The notes beneath the pieces are model-generated. The model was not told the DNA's origin. It worked only from the letters and a program-made list of their open reading frames with translations, and did no database searches. Position numbers and translations under genes: made by a program. Source: Porticoccus sp. (lineage in GTDB: Bacteria > Pseudomonadota > Gammaproteobacteria > Pseudomonadales > Porticoccaceae). Taken from it: 25,069 bases of DNA. Positions 7,220 through 16,643 of this stretch are shown one piece after another (the stretch's first letter is position 1; each line of letters begins with the position of its first letter). Where the stretch lies: positions 1-25,069 of the forward strand of contig DRHD01000363.1 of assembly GCA_011049795.1 (NCBI GenBank), written 5' to 3'.

Positions 7220-9829
7220 ATGCTAGAAGCCTATCGCCAACATGTAGCAGAGCGTGCCGCAGAACAAATTCCACCGAAACCCTTGAACCCAGAATGGACA
7301 GCAGCGCTGGTCGAGTTACTGAAAAACCCACCTGAAGGTGAAGCAGAATTTCTGTTGGATCTTATCGCTAACCGCATACCACCCGGTGTAGATGAGGCTG
7401 CTTATGTAAAAGCCGGTTTTTTAAGCGCACTGGTTAAGGGCGAAGCAAGCTCACCTTTGATTGACCGCAGCGCAGCCGTCACTCTGCTGGGCAACATGCA
7501 CGGCGGTTACAACGTAGAAACTCTGATTGAACTGCTGGACGATGCTGAACTGGCCGAACAAGCCGCTACCGAGTTAAAAAGTACCTTGCTGGTTTTTGAT
7601 GCGTTCCACGATGTCGCTGAAAAAGCGGATGCTGGCAACGCCAATGCTAAAGCCGTTCTGCAATCCTGGGCTGATGGCGAGTGGTTCACCAACAATGACA
7701 CTGTTCCAGAAAGCATCAAAACAATCGTTTATAAGGTTACCGGCGAAATCAATACCGATGATCTGTCTCCTGCACCCGATGCCTGGAGCCGCCCAGATAT
7801 TCCCCTGCACGCACGTGCCGCTTTCAAAATGACCCGTGATGGTATTACGCCAGATGAGCACGGCGTTGTTGGCCCAATGCGCGCAATCGATGAAATCAAA
7901 GCCAAGGGCCTGCCTGTTACTTTTGTAGGTGATGTTGTGGGTACTGGTTCTTCACGTAAATCTGCCACCAACTCGGTACTTTGGTTCTTCGGTGAAGACA
8001 TGCCCGGCGTGCCCAACAAGCGCTCTGGCGGTATCTGTATCGGCAGCAAAGTTGCCCCGATCTTCTTCAACACCATGGAAGATGCTGGCGCACTGGTATT
8101 TGAAGCACCTGTCGACAAGATCAACTACGGTGATGTCATTGAGATTCGCCCCTACGACGGAAAAATTCTCAACGAAGCCGGTGACGTTCTGTCCGAATTT
8201 GAACTCAAATCCGACGTTCTTCTCGACGAAGTTCAAGCAAATGGCCGTATTAACCTGATTATTGGTCGGGGTTTGACGCAACGTGCTCGTGAGCACCTGG
8301 GCCTGCCAGAATCGGATGTTTTCCGCAAACCTACTAAACCAGAAGATACTGGCAAGGGATACACCCTGGCACAGAAAATGGTCGGTAAAGCTTGTGGCGT
8401 AGAAGGCATTCGCCCAGGCACTTACTGCGAACCTAAAATGACCACTGTAGGCTCTCAGGACACCACTGGCCCAATGACCCGTGATGAACTGAAAGACCTG
8501 GCTTGCCTCGGCTTCTCTGCCGACCTGACCATGCAGTCATTCTGTCACACAGCGGCTTACCCCAAGCCTGTGGATATCGACACCCAACACACCCTGCCAG
8601 ACTTCATCATGAACCGTGGTGGCGTATCTCTCCGCCCTGGTGACGGTATTATTCACAGCTGGTTGAACCGCATGTTGCTCCCTGACACAGTGGGCACGGG
8701 TGGTGATTCACATACTCGTTTCCCAATGGGTATTTCATTCCCTGGCGGTTCTGGCCTGGTTGCTTTTGCTGCGGCCACCGGTGTAATGCCACTGGATATG
8801 CCTGAATCTGTTCTGGTTCGCTTTAAAGGCGAAATGCAACCTGGTATCACCCTGCGCGACCTGGTTCACGCTATCCCTTACTACGGCATTAAAGAAGGCC
8901 TGCTGACCGTTGAGAAGAAAGGTAAGAAAAACTTCTTCTCTGGACGCGTTCTGGAAATTGAAGGTCTGGGCGACCTCAGTATTGAACAAGCATTTGAGCT
9001 TTCAGACGCCTCGGCAGAGCGTTCAGCTGCTGGCTGTACCATTAAGTTGAGCGAAAGCTCAGTGACTGAATACCTCACCTCTAATGTCACCCTGCTACGC
9101 TGGATGATCTCTGAGGGCTACGGAGATGTTCGTACACTGGACCGTCGTGTGACTAAAATGGAAGAGTGGCTGGCCAGCCCATCCTTGATGGAAGCTGATG
9201 CGGATGCTGAGTATGCCGCCGTACTCGAAATTGACCTGGCTGATATCAAAGAACCTATTGTCTGCTGTCCGAATGATCCAGATGATGCTCGCCTACTGTC
9301 TGATGTCGCAGGCAGTAAGATCGATGAAGTTTTCATCGGTTCTTGTATGACAAACATTGGTCACTTCCGCGCTGCGGGCAAACTCCTTAATGAAGCGGAT
9401 AAAGTTAATTCTCAATTCTGGATTTGCCCTCCTACGCGCATGGATGAACACACGCTGATGGAAGAAGGCTACTACAACATCTACGGCAAAGTCGGCGCTC
9501 GTACTGAAATGCCAGGCTGCTCACTGTGTATGGGTAACCAGGCACGAGTGGCAGCAGGAGCAACCGTTATCTCCACCTCAACTCGCAACTTCCCCAATCG
9601 CTTGGGTGATGGCGCTAATGTATATCTCGGCTCAGCCGAACTAGCATCAGTGAGTGGTATTCTTGGGCGTTTACCAACACCTGAAGAATACATGGAATAT
9701 GCGAGCAAAATAGACTCCATGTCCGAGGAAATTTACCGATACATGAACTTTGATCAAATCGCTTCCTTCCAGAAGGGTGCCGATGAGGGCAAACTCATTG
9801 CAGCTGAGCAAATCGTTGATGTTACCTAA
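7220..9829 (+). CDS. acnB: Bifunctional aconitate hydratase 2/2-methylisocitrate dehydratase AcnB
   Basis: TCA-cycle aconitase that interconverts citrate and isocitrate and can act in the 2-methylcitrate route. It has 869 residues, close to E. coli AcnB (865), and starts [15 protein letters not shown] as family members do. The ATG at 7220 is chosen over 7211 because GAGAGG (7205-7210) sits 9 nt before it. Domain order is AcnB-specific: HEAT-like N-terminal domain (about 1-155), swivel domain with [16 protein letters not shown] (about 235-250), then the catalytic core. The [4Fe-4S] ligands are Cys709 (GSCMTN), Cys767 and Cys770 (PGCSLCMGN). Family members moonlight as RNA-binding iron sensors. 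It stands alone and ends at a strong terminator. Confidence 0.98.
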   Translation: MLEAYRQHVAERAAEQIPPKPLNPEWTAALVELLKNPPEGEAEFLLDLIANRIPPGVDEAAYVKAGFLSALVKGEASSPLIDRSAAVTLLGNMHGGYNVETLIELLDDAELAEQAATELKSTLLVFDAFHDVAEKADAGNANAKAVLQSWADGEWFTNNDTVPESIKTIVYKVTGEINTDDLSPAPDAWSRPDIPLHARAAFKMTRDGITPDEHGVVGPMRAIDEIKAKGLPVTFVGDVVGTGSSRKSATNSVLWFFGEDMPGVPNKRSGGICIGSKVAPIFFNTMEDAGALVFEAPVDKINYGDVIEIRPYDGKILNEAGDVLSEFELKSDVLLDEVQANGRINLIIGRGLTQRAREHLGLPESDVFRKPTKPEDTGKGYTLAQKMVGKACGVEGIRPGTYCEPKMTTVGSQDTTGPMTRDELKDLACLGFSADLTMQSFCHTAAYPKPVDIDTQHTLPDFIMNRGGVSLRPGDGIIHSWLNRMLLPDTVGTGGDSHTRFPMGISFPGGSGLVAFAAATGVMPLDMPESVLVRFKGEMQPGITLRDLVHAIPYYGIKEGLLTVEKKGKKNFFSGRVLEIEGLGDLSIEQAFELSDASAERSAAGCTIKLSESSVTEYLTSNVTLLRWMISEGYGDVRTLDRRVTKMEEWLASPSLMEADADAEYAAVLEIDLADIKEPIVCCPNDPDDARLLSDVAGSKIDEVFIGSCMTNIGHFRAAGKLLNEADKVNSQFWICPPTRMDEHTLMEEGYYNIYGKVGARTEMPGCSLCMGNQARVAAGATVISTSTRNFPNRLGDGANVYLGSAELASVSGILGRLPTPEEYMEYASKIDSMSEEIYRYMNFDQIASFQKGADEGKLIAAEQIVDVT

Positions 9830-9847
9830 ATAACCGGGTACACCGAA

Positions 9848-9875
9848 AAGGCCTCGCTTTAGCGGGGCCTTTTTT
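9848..9875 (+). terminator. Intrinsic terminator of acnB
   Basis: A 10-bp stem (AAGGCCTCGC/GCGGGGCCTT, including one G-T pair) with a TTTA loop is followed by a run of T residues. It lies 18 bp past the acnB stop. Confidence 0.9.
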
Positions 9876-9898
9876 GTTTCTGCAGGATTAATAACGCG

Positions 9899-9941
9899 TC
9901 TTCAACCTAGAACAAAGAGTCTTTAACCCAGAAAAAAAGAG
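9899..9941. repeat. Degenerate 21/22-bp tandem repeat upstream of phaZ
   Basis: Two adjacent units, 9899-9919 and 9920-9941, share the pattern TCTTyAACCyAGAA followed by an A-rich tract and GAG. A partial third unit (ACTTCAACAAACC) follows. The repeats lie about 105-145 bp before the phaZ start and may hold its promoter, though no clear -35/-10 pair is visible. Confidence 0.5.
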
Positions 9942-10044
9942 ACTTCAACAAACCTCACATTCTAGGCCTTTTTTTAGGTTGCCTATTCTAATCTGCTATG
10001 ACTAAATTGATCGCTAACCGTTTTAATTGTTGAGCAGGCCATAT

Positions 10045-11286
10045 ATGCAGTATCAGTTATTCGATCTATACCGCCAATCACTAGCGCCCCTGAATGCCAC
10101 CGTAGACCTTGTTCACGATATCGTTACGAATGATAGATACCCTCTGGCAAAAACCCGCTATGGCCGACTCCGTAAAGCCGTTCTTGAATCTACAAGCCGC
10201 CTGCTAAAACACTATCCAAAACAGGGTTTTGAATACGAACCCGTCACCATTGACGGTGAATATTACCCCGTCAGTGAAACGGTAGTTCTGGAAAAACCCT
10301 TTTGTAACTTGTTACATTTTCGCCGTGAAGGCCTGCCTGAAGATGCACCCAAATTACTTTGTGTCGCCGCGTTATCTGGCCATCACGCCACTCTGGCCAA
10401 AGAAACATTTAGAGAATTTTTACCCGATTATGAAGTTTATGTCACTGACTGGAAAGATGCCCGAGATGTGCCCTTAGATGCCGGTAAATTTGGCTACGAA
10501 GGATACACCAGCTATTTGATCGAGTTTATGGAGCACCTCGGCCCCAACAACCATGTGTTTGCCATCTGCCAAGCTGCGGTACCCGCACTAACCGCAGCCT
10601 GCCATATGGCCAAAAAAGATAATATCTGTCGACCAAAAACGTTGACGATGATGGCGGGCCCCATTGATATCCGGGTTAACCCCAACGCATTTACCAAACA
10701 AGTTTTAAAAATTTCTGCAAACGTTCTTGAACGTGTTGCCATCCATAAGGTGCCTCGACGTTATGAGGGCGCCGGTCGACTGGTTTATCCTGGAACCATA
10801 CAACTTGGTGGCTTCATGTCCATGAACATGAAGTCTCACATGAAAAAACATGTGCAATTCTTTAAGGATATTGTCCACGGTAATGCTGATGACGCCAACA
10901 AGCACCGTGATTTCTATGATGAATACATGGCTGTTCTAGATATGGATGCGGATTTTTACCTAGAAACCATGGACCGCATATTTCTCGACCAGCAATTGCC
11001 TAAGGGTTTAATGCAACACCAAGGTGAGACCATCAACTGTAGTGATATTACTGATATCGCCATCCTTACCCTTGAGGGTGAAAATGACGACATGATCAGT
11101 CTGGGTCAAACGGAAGCTGCTCTACACCTGTGTGACAACCTTCCCAAAAAACTGAAGAAACACTATGTACAGGAAGGTGTTGGTCATTACGGTATCTTTA
11201 ATGGCAGTAAATACCGCAAGAGTGTTGCCCCAAAAATTAAAAGCTGGATCAACAAGCACCACGCACAAGCGGCCCTGACTGATTAG
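10045..11286 (+). CDS. phaZ: Intracellular polyhydroxybutyrate depolymerase PhaZ
   Basis: Cytoplasmic enzyme that mobilises stored polyhydroxybutyrate granules. Of 413 residues, it has no signal peptide, as expected for the intracellular type. The alpha/beta-hydrolase nucleophile elbow reads FAICQAAVP with Cys175, the cysteine nucleophile typical of intracellular PhaZ (secreted enzymes use Ser in GxSxG). Asp348 or Asp349 (EGENDDM) and His381 (GVGHYGIF) complete the likely triad. The start MQYQLFDLYRQ (ATG 10045, preceded by GAGCAGG) matches the usual family start; a TTG at 10027 would add six residues. It stands alone between acnB and trhO; no phaC, phaB or phasin gene is nearby. The sequence implies that the organism stores PHA. 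Confidence 0.93.
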   Translation: MQYQLFDLYRQSLAPLNATVDLVHDIVTNDRYPLAKTRYGRLRKAVLESTSRLLKHYPKQGFEYEPVTIDGEYYPVSETVVLEKPFCNLLHFRREGLPEDAPKLLCVAALSGHHATLAKETFREFLPDYEVYVTDWKDARDVPLDAGKFGYEGYTSYLIEFMEHLGPNNHVFAICQAAVPALTAACHMAKKDNICRPKTLTMMAGPIDIRVNPNAFTKQVLKISANVLERVAIHKVPRRYEGAGRLVYPGTIQLGGFMSMNMKSHMKKHVQFFKDIVHGNADDANKHRDFYDEYMAVLDMDADFYLETMDRIFLDQQLPKGLMQHQGETINCSDITDIAILTLEGENDDMISLGQTEAALHLCDNLPKKLKKHYVQEGVGHYGIFNGSKYRKSVAPKIKSWINKHHAQAALTD

Positions 11287-11344
11287 TCGTTCGTTTAACG
11301 AGTGACCTGTTAAAAGAACAACTATTTAGTAATAGGCAGCAACC

Positions 11345-11373
11345 AAAAAGGCCGACAAATGTCGGCCTTTTTT
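11345..11373. terminator. Bidirectional intrinsic terminator between phaZ and trhO
   Basis: A perfect 13-bp stem (arms 11345-11357 and 11360-11372; AAAAAGGCCGACA and its complement) has A and T tracts on both sides, so it can stop transcription from both convergent genes. Confidence 0.9.
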
Positions 11374-11451
11374 ATCCATACTTACTTATTCACACACACT
11401 TATTAACAATGGTGAATCTGACCGGTTAACGTTACGCCGATTCACCTTCGA

Positions 11452-12450
11452 CTATTTTGAGCTCTCGCTTCGTTGCTTGTTCTTAAATGCCAGCTTTTCC
11501 TTCTTGCGGTTGATAACTTGTTCTTCCATTGAAGAACCAATGTGTGTTCCCCCCCGCTGCTTAGCCAAATTCATTTGACGTTCTCGATCAGCATAGCGCT
11601 TCACCTGCTCATCGCTGTGCTTGCCATAGCAGCGGTGACAACTGACCCCTTTTTGGTAATTGGCGTGTTGTTTATTTTCCTCAGTTATCGGCAAGCGACA
11701 GGCATGGCATTGGTCATAGTCGCCCTTTTCAAGCTGGTGGTTCACGGTGACTCGATTGTCGAAAACAAAGCACTCACCTTGCCACATTGATTCATCCTCG
11801 TGCACCTGCTCAAGGTAATTGAGAATGCCCCCCTTCAAATGGAAAACCTCCTCAAACCCCTGTTGTTTTAAATAGGCAGTGGATTTCTCACAACGAATAC
11901 CGCCGGTGCAAAACATGGCCACTTTCTTCTGTTTTTTTGGGTCCAACGCTTTGCTGACGTAATCGGGGAATTCACGAAATGTTTCTGTATCAGGGTTCAC
12001 CGCATTTTCAAACGTGCCAATCTCAACTTCGTAGTCATTCCGGGTATCTAGCAGCAACACATCTGGATCGCTAATTAGATCGTTCCAGTCACGAGGGTCA
12101 ACATAGGTGCCAACGATGCCATTGGGGTCAATACCTTCCACTCCCATTGTTACGATTTCTTTTTTTAGCTTCACCTTGGTTCGATAGAAGGGATTACCGG
12201 TGACATAGGATTCTTTGACTTCCAGACCGGAGAAACGCGGGTCTTTTTCCAACCACGCTATGACGGTATCAACACCCTGCCTGGAACCGGCAATCGTGCC
12301 ATTAATCCCTTCAGGGGCGAGCAGCAACGTGCCCTTCACAACCTCGTCCAACATCAGGTTCTGAAGAGGCTCTCGAAAGGACTCAAAATCAGGGAGTTTT
12401 GCAAAACGGTATAGTGCAGCAACCACGACACTAGCCGGGGATTCAGTCAT
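11452..12450 (-). CDS. trhO: O2-dependent tRNA uridine(34) hydroxylase TrhO (YceA)
   Basis: Rhodanese-like enzyme that forms 5-hydroxyuridine at wobble U34 of tRNAs using molecular oxygen. It has 332 residues from ATG 12450, which has GAGGA 7 nt upstream; the longer TTG reading (12489) adds 13 non-conserved residues. Order: an N-terminal ferredoxin-like domain ([18 protein letters not shown]), a rhodanese domain (about 110-220) with [10 protein letters not shown] and active-site Cys181 in [11 protein letters not shown], and a C-terminal zinc-ribbon-like segment with Cys248-x2-Cys251 and Cys271-x2-Cys274. A lysine- and arginine-rich tail (about 285-332) could contact RNA. It is divergent from trhP, whose product makes the same nucleoside by another route, across a MITE-like element. 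Confidence 0.96.
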   Translation of the reverse strand: MTESPASVVVAALYRFAKLPDFESFREPLQNLMLDEVVKGTLLLAPEGINGTIAGSRQGVDTVIAWLEKDPRFSGLEVKESYVTGNPFYRTKVKLKKEIVTMGVEGIDPNGIVGTYVDPRDWNDLISDPDVLLLDTRNDYEVEIGTFENAVNPDTETFREFPDYVSKALDPKKQKKVAMFCTGGIRCEKSTAYLKQQGFEEVFHLKGGILNYLEQVHEDESMWQGECFVFDNRVTVNHQLEKGDYDQCHACRLPITEENKQHANYQKGVSCHRCYGKHSDEQVKRYADRERQMNLAKQRGGTHIGSSMEEQVINRKKEKLAFKNKQRSESSK

Positions 12451-12636
12451 GTCTTTTCCTCGTTGCGACCGGAACGTAAAACCGGGCAAGTTGTAGGGTG
12501 TTGTATCTGAAGCACTTCATCTAGAGTGAAGAACTCAAGACACCCGGGGAGGCGCATTTTAAGTAAATACTCCCCTGTACTCAAGAGAGTAGGGGCTCAT
12601 ACCAGTTCTAACCATTACTCGAAAGCATGACCTATC

Positions 12637-12906
12637 TAGGGCCTGTTAACACTATTTGAAGTATCACTGCTGAACGCTATTTTTTTCTTCCACAAGGCGT
12701 TACGAGCGCTGTGTAGCCAGTTACATAAGCGAGTAACAACACCGTGGAGGAGAAAAATAGCTTCAGCCCTTCGGGTTATGGCTAAAAAAAGCACCATACT
12801 GCGTTATTCGTCGTTCATTTGGAACGACCAAACTTCTCTCCTCATGCCTTGTCTGTCGCTTTTTTAGCCATAACAGAGACATTTCAAATAGTGTTAACAG
12901 GCCCTA
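12637..12906. mobile_element. MITE-like non-coding element with long terminal inverted repeats
   Basis: The ends are perfect inverted repeats: 12637-12660 is the reverse complement of 12883-12906 (24 bp, beginning TAGGGCCTGTTAACA). If the outer TA on each side is a target duplication, the element is 266 bp with 22-bp repeats, as in MITEs mobilised by IS630/Tc1-type transposases. Inside are two hairpins side by side: arms 12669-12691/12746-12767 (imperfect) and 12775-12792/12858-12874 (near-perfect, GTTATGGCT and its complement), the second with a further stem at 12810-12816/12822-12828. There is no ORF of note and no transposase. As RNA or single-stranded DNA it would fold into a three-way structure. 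It fills most of the 617-bp spacer between trhO and trhP; the rest shows no clear feature. Confidence 0.8.
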
Positions 12907-13067
12907 TAACATCATCTGGAGAGTAGCTCCAAGACAGTTCTCTATAAAACCCTCTATAACACCGTCCCTTTTCACAGCGTTACTGCGCTAACAGTTGATC
13001 TGAACCGGCTACATACACGCTCTACATCTGTGTAAAATTGCCACCCATTTCATTTCAGGCACCCATC

Positions 13068-14408
13068 ATGACAGAACTACTGTCACCCGCAGGCACACTC
13101 AAGAACATGCGCTACGCATTCGCCTATGGCGCCGATGCGGTGTATGCCGGTCAACCACGCTACAGCCTGCGTGTGCGTAACAATGAGTTTAACCACCTAG
13201 ATGTTATGGCCGAGGCCATCGCAGAAGCACATGCCCAAAATAAACAGTTCTATATCGCCAGTAATATTTCCCCTCATAACGATAAAATTAGAAGCTATCT
13301 GCGCGATATGGAAGAAGTGATTGAAATGCAGCCCGATGCACTGATCATGTCTGACCCAGGTCTGATCATGATGGTGAGGGAAAAATGGCCAGAGATACCG
13401 ATCCACCTATCGGTACAGGCCAATGCCACTAACTATGCCACGGTGAAATTCTGGCAGTCCCAAGGCCTTGTTCGCACTATCCTGTCCCGTGAGTTGGGAT
13501 TGAATGAAATTGAAGAAATTCGCCAGCACTGTCCGGAGATGGAATTAGAAGTCTTCGTCCACGGCTCCCTCTGTATCGCCTATTCCGGCCGCTGTCTGCT
13601 TTCTGGTTACATGAATCACAGGGACCCCAACCAGGGTGCTTGCACTAATGCCTGCCGCTGGAAATACAACGCTCAAGAAGCAACGGAAACAGAAACCGGG
13701 GATATTGTCCCCACAAAAGTCTGGGATCCCGCTCAGGAAAATCAACAGCAAGAGAACGACCACGAAGAAGAAAAGCCCATCATGCTGCTTGAAGAAGAAG
13801 GTCGTCCTGGTGAACTGATGCCCGCCTTTGAAGACGAGCATGGCACGTACATCATGAACTCAAAAGACTTACGTGCGGTGCAACACGTCGAACGTCTGGT
13901 GAATATGGGTATTGTTTCTCTAAAGATTGAGGGCCGTACAAAGTCCCATTACTACGCAGCACGTACTGCTCAGGTCTACCGTCGCGCCATTGATAACGCA
14001 GAGGCAGGCAAGCCCTTTGATATCAACATGATGGCCGAGCTGGATCACCTGGCCAACCGAGGCTATACAGAAGGATTCTACCGACGCCACGTTCCCCAGG
14101 AAACCCAGAACTATACCCAAAGTGCCTCCAGAAACCCCAATCAGCAGTTTGTGGGTGAGATCAGTGCGGTAGAAGCAGACAAAGGCTGGCTCACGGTGAA
14201 TGTTAAAAACCGTTTTGAACACGGGGACACCATGGAGCTCATTACCCCCAATGGTAATATGACCTTTAATCTGGAAGCTCTAGAGAACCTGAAGGGCGAA
14301 AAAATGGATGCAGCACCAGGATCTGGTCACATTGTTCGCGTCCCCATACCAGCAGATATCACCTTACCGGAAGATGGCGGCTACGCCATGCTGATGCGGT
14401 ATATGTGA
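13068..14408 (+). CDS. trhP: Prephenate-dependent tRNA uridine(34) hydroxylase TrhP (YegQ, U32 family)
   Basis: U32-peptidase-like protein that makes ho5U34 in tRNA with prephenate as the needed metabolite. It has 446 residues (E. coli YegQ about 453), starting MTELLSPAGTLKNMRYAFAYGADAVYAG as in orthologues. The ATG at 13068 is chosen over a TTG at 13038, which would add ten non-conserved residues. The U32 signature EVFVHGSLCIAYSGRCLLSG spans 161-180; Cys169, Cys176, Cys192 and Cys196 may form the iron-sulfur site inferred for this family. An acidic, Gln-rich insert (about 203-248) precedes AFEDEHGTYIMNSKDLRA, and SLKIEGRTKS is conserved at 284-293. The leader is about 160 bp and begins at the MITE edge. 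A J-domain gene follows by 55 bp on the same strand. Confidence 0.97.
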   Translation: MTELLSPAGTLKNMRYAFAYGADAVYAGQPRYSLRVRNNEFNHLDVMAEAIAEAHAQNKQFYIASNISPHNDKIRSYLRDMEEVIEMQPDALIMSDPGLIMMVREKWPEIPIHLSVQANATNYATVKFWQSQGLVRTILSRELGLNEIEEIRQHCPEMELEVFVHGSLCIAYSGRCLLSGYMNHRDPNQGACTNACRWKYNAQEATETETGDIVPTKVWDPAQENQQQENDHEEEKPIMLLEEEGRPGELMPAFEDEHGTYIMNSKDLRAVQHVERLVNMGIVSLKIEGRTKSHYYAARTAQVYRRAIDNAEAGKPFDINMMAELDHLANRGYTEGFYRRHVPQETQNYTQSASRNPNQQFVGEISAVEADKGWLTVNVKNRFEHGDTMELITPNGNMTFNLEALENLKGEKMDAAPGSGHIVRVPIPADITLPEDGGYAMLMRYM

Positions 14409-14463
14409 ATACCCTTTTTACTTTCTTGTTACACTCAGCGCGTGCACAAAATAAGGGGTAACT

Positions 14464-14943
14464 ATGGCGAGAATTGCTGTTTTATTGGCCGTTGCCGTCT
14501 TGGGCTATTTGTTCTGGAAAAAACTGAATAACTGTCCGCCTGAACAACGAAAAAAACTATTGCTGCGCAGTGGGTTCTTCATACTGATCGCAGTTCTCCT
14601 GCTGCTTGTTGCTACTGGACGTGTTCATTGGATCGCTGTTGCTATCACCGCAGCGCTACCTGCCCTTAAAATCCTATTTGCCCTGTTACTGCGAGCACTT
14701 CCCTTCCTTCAAGTGTGGTTAAAAAAGCGTCATGGCCAGTCGGCGCCCCCAACCCCACCATCGAGCTCTCAACTCACCGAAGAGGAAGCCTGGCAGCTTC
14801 TGGGCCTCCAGCCTGGAGCCGCTCGCGAAGAGATTATTCAAGCTCACAAACGTCTGATACAAAAACTGCACCCGGATCGGGGAGGGAATGATTACCTAGC
14901 CGCGAAACTCAATGCCGCCAGGGATTTATTATTAGGTCATTAG
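14464..14943 (+). CDS. Membrane-anchored J-domain protein
   Basis: Small inner-membrane co-chaperone candidate of 159 residues. Hydrophobic segments lie at about 3-18, 32-50 and 57-84. A basic stretch and a Pro/Ser linker (94-103) follow, then a C-terminal J domain (about 104-159) with EAWQLLGLQPGAAREEIIQAHKRL and the essential HPD (136-138). A C-terminal J domain behind membrane helices resembles Pam18/TIM14 and DjlB/C-like proteins rather than DnaJ. It would recruit an Hsp70 to the membrane and stimulate its ATPase. AGGGG lies 5-9 nt before the ATG. Its stop overlaps the GTG of the next gene by one base, so the two are translationally coupled. Client and Hsp70 partner are not evident. Confidence 0.85.
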   Translation: MARIAVLLAVAVLGYLFWKKLNNCPPEQRKKLLLRSGFFILIAVLLLLVATGRVHWIAVAITAALPALKILFALLLRALPFLQVWLKKRHGQSAPPTPPSSSQLTEEEAWQLLGLQPGAAREEIIQAHKRLIQKLHPDRGGNDYLAAKLNAARDLLLGH

Positions 14944-15704
14944 TGGTGGAATTCATCGATCACAAGGCTATCAGCAGAAAAATTCTACTGTTCTGCCTGT
15001 TCATTGAAGCCTCCATTTTACTGCTTGATCTACTGTTAAATTATTTCCAGATGATCGAGTCGGAATCTCTTCAAAAAATATTCAATGTGGCACATGAGCA
15101 AAGCCTAGGCACCTGGTTTTCAGTGGTGCAGGCTGCCATCGCCAGCTTGGTTTTACTCGGCCTGCACCAGCTAACCCACACTCGCCAATGGCGAACTTGG
15201 GGCTGGCTTCTTCTGGCCCTATTTTTCTTTTATATCTCGGTGGATGATGCCGCTAAAATTCATGAGAGACTGGGGGAGCATGTCGGCCAACTGGTTGCCA
15301 GTAATGAAAGCTCCCAACTGGGGGAGCTCTCAAGGCTCTTCCCTTCCTACGCTTGGCAATGGGTGTTCGCCCCTTTTTTTGGCGCTATTGGTCTCTACAC
15401 CCTTCTATTTCTCTGGTATCAACTGCCGGATAATAAGTTACGGCTAACTGTTATTGCTGCCTTTGGGTGCTGGGCAATCGCCATTGGTATCGACTTTATC
15501 GAGGGCCGCGAAGGCTTCTTCGAGTCTATTGCCGCCACACTGGGGGTAAACAAGTACACCCTGAGCCACCCTTTCCTCATGGCTGAAGAATTTTTAGAAA
15601 TGCTTGGAACATCACTGTTTCTGTATTTGTTTGTTCAGCGCTTTCTATTGTTTTTTAATCAGAGAGTTGAAGAAAAATTTAACCACGCAATCCATCCTCG
15701 TTAA
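14943..15704 (+). CDS. Polytopic membrane protein of unknown function
   Basis: I do not recognise this 253-residue protein. It has six likely membrane segments (about 13-33, 56-76, 84-103, 136-158, 167-187 and 213-238). Polar residues cluster at membrane edges: VDDAAKIHERLGEH (100-113), GIDFIEGREGFFE (182-194) and SHPFLMAEEFLEMLG (208-222). Repeated Asp, His and Glu at helix ends resemble a metal-binding site in a membrane hydrolase of the CREST type, but this is only a resemblance. The start is GTG 14943 (or GTG 14946), overlapping the J-protein stop by one base, so the pair may work together. Its 3' end overlaps cmoM by 4 bp, tail to tail, at TTAA. Confidence 0.8.
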   Translation: MVEFIDHKAISRKILLFCLFIEASILLLDLLLNYFQMIESESLQKIFNVAHEQSLGTWFSVVQAAIASLVLLGLHQLTHTRQWRTWGWLLLALFFFYISVDDAAKIHERLGEHVGQLVASNESSQLGELSRLFPSYAWQWVFAPFFGAIGLYTLLFLWYQLPDNKLRLTVIAAFGCWAIAIGIDFIEGREGFFESIAATLGVNKYTLSHPFLMAEEFLEMLGTSLFLYLFVQRFLLFFNQRVEEKFNHAIHPR

Positions 15705-16483
15705 GCCTGGCTTCTGCTCGTCAGTAACAAATGGATATATCGGCCCAACCACAGGTAGGGCTCCCTTTTTGAGTACGCCAACTCCATCTCAATCACTGAC
15801 TCTGGTACACCATTACCACCCCGCAGAGTCGTCACATAATCATGAAACACCCGCACTCCGCTGGTAGCCTGTACAGTCAGCCCTGCGTCATCCACCCATG
15901 CCTGTACCTGCTCCGGAAAAAGTGGGTTGCTTGGGGTGAGGCTACCGGGGTCTGGGGTAAACGTACCCCGTTTTAAAAGATTGAAATTACCCCTGATTAG
16001 ATTCCGGTATTCCAGTGAATGCCTGTTGTAATAGGCAAAAGAAAGTACACCCGCCTCTGAGAGAAAATGTTTCAGCTGTACAATTAAGGGCTCAGGATCG
16101 GCCAACCACTCCACCACCGCATGGCAAAGTACCACATCATACGTTCCCTCTACACAGCTCGAGAGTTCCTGAAGTGGGCAGTGATGCCACACCATCGACC
16201 CTGCTACACCCGCCTCCTCAGCAGACTCTCGTGCAATAGATAGCATTTCACTAGAAATATCATTTACCGTCACTTGGTGCCCAAGTTTTGCCAGTCTGAT
16301 GGACAGTTGGCCGAGACCAGCGCCAACATCCAAAACCCTGAGGGGTTTATCCCCATGAATTTGGGGGACTTGTTCTTCTAAGTCGCGCCACAACACCGCC
16401 AGCCGGATATCACCTTTTAAAGCGCCATAGACCTTGCGCTGAAACCGTTCAGCTAAATCATCAAAATTTCTATCACCACTCAT
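15701..16483 (-). CDS. cmoM: tRNA 5-carboxymethoxyuridine methyltransferase CmoM (SmtA)
   Basis: SAM-dependent enzyme that methyl-esterifies cmo5U34 to mcmo5U34 in tRNA. It has 260 residues and begins DRNFDDLAERFQRKVYGALKGDIRLAVLW, closely matching E. coli CmoM. SAM motif I is VLDVGAGLGQ (50-59), the ribose-binding acidic residue is Asp75 (VNDIS), and motif IV/post-motif regions read VVLCHAVVEWLADP and GVLSFAYYNRHS. Family-specific GVRVFHDY and EPYLWLGRYIHLL are near the C terminus. The ATG at 16483 has a weak AGAAG upstream. It is divergent from yegP and convergent with the membrane-protein gene. It acts downstream of TrhO/TrhP and of CmoA/CmoB, which are not here. Confidence 0.96.
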   Translation of the reverse strand: MSGDRNFDDLAERFQRKVYGALKGDIRLAVLWRDLEEQVPQIHGDKPLRVLDVGAGLGQLSIRLAKLGHQVTVNDISSEMLSIARESAEEAGVAGSMVWHHCPLQELSSCVEGTYDVVLCHAVVEWLADPEPLIVQLKHFLSEAGVLSFAYYNRHSLEYRNLIRGNFNLLKRGTFTPDPGSLTPSNPLFPEQVQAWVDDAGLTVQATSGVRVFHDYVTTLRGGNGVPESVIEMELAYSKREPYLWLGRYIHLLLTSRSQA

Positions 16484-16643
16484 TCGGTACTTCTTTTATT
16501 GTCAACCAGGACACCTATAGCCTAAATTTGATTAAAGTCATGCCGATGATACAACGCTCATTACTTTATCTCTGAAATATTGTATTTTCCTCATTCATAG
16601 GCTAAACATTTCTATCTAAAGGTACTAATTGAGAACGTAACAC

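Noticed and set aside
9876..10044. A second terminator or small RNA between the acnB terminator and phaZ
   Set aside because: Only degenerate tandem repeats are visible; no convincing stem followed by a T-run.
12637..12906. A complete insertion sequence between trhO and trhP
   Set aside because: Only 270 bp and no transposase frame, so it is a non-autonomous element at most.
13603..13818. Possible frameshift or insertion in trhP at its acidic Gln-rich segment
   Set aside because: The frame is continuous with conserved motifs on both sides, and the loop is variable in the family.
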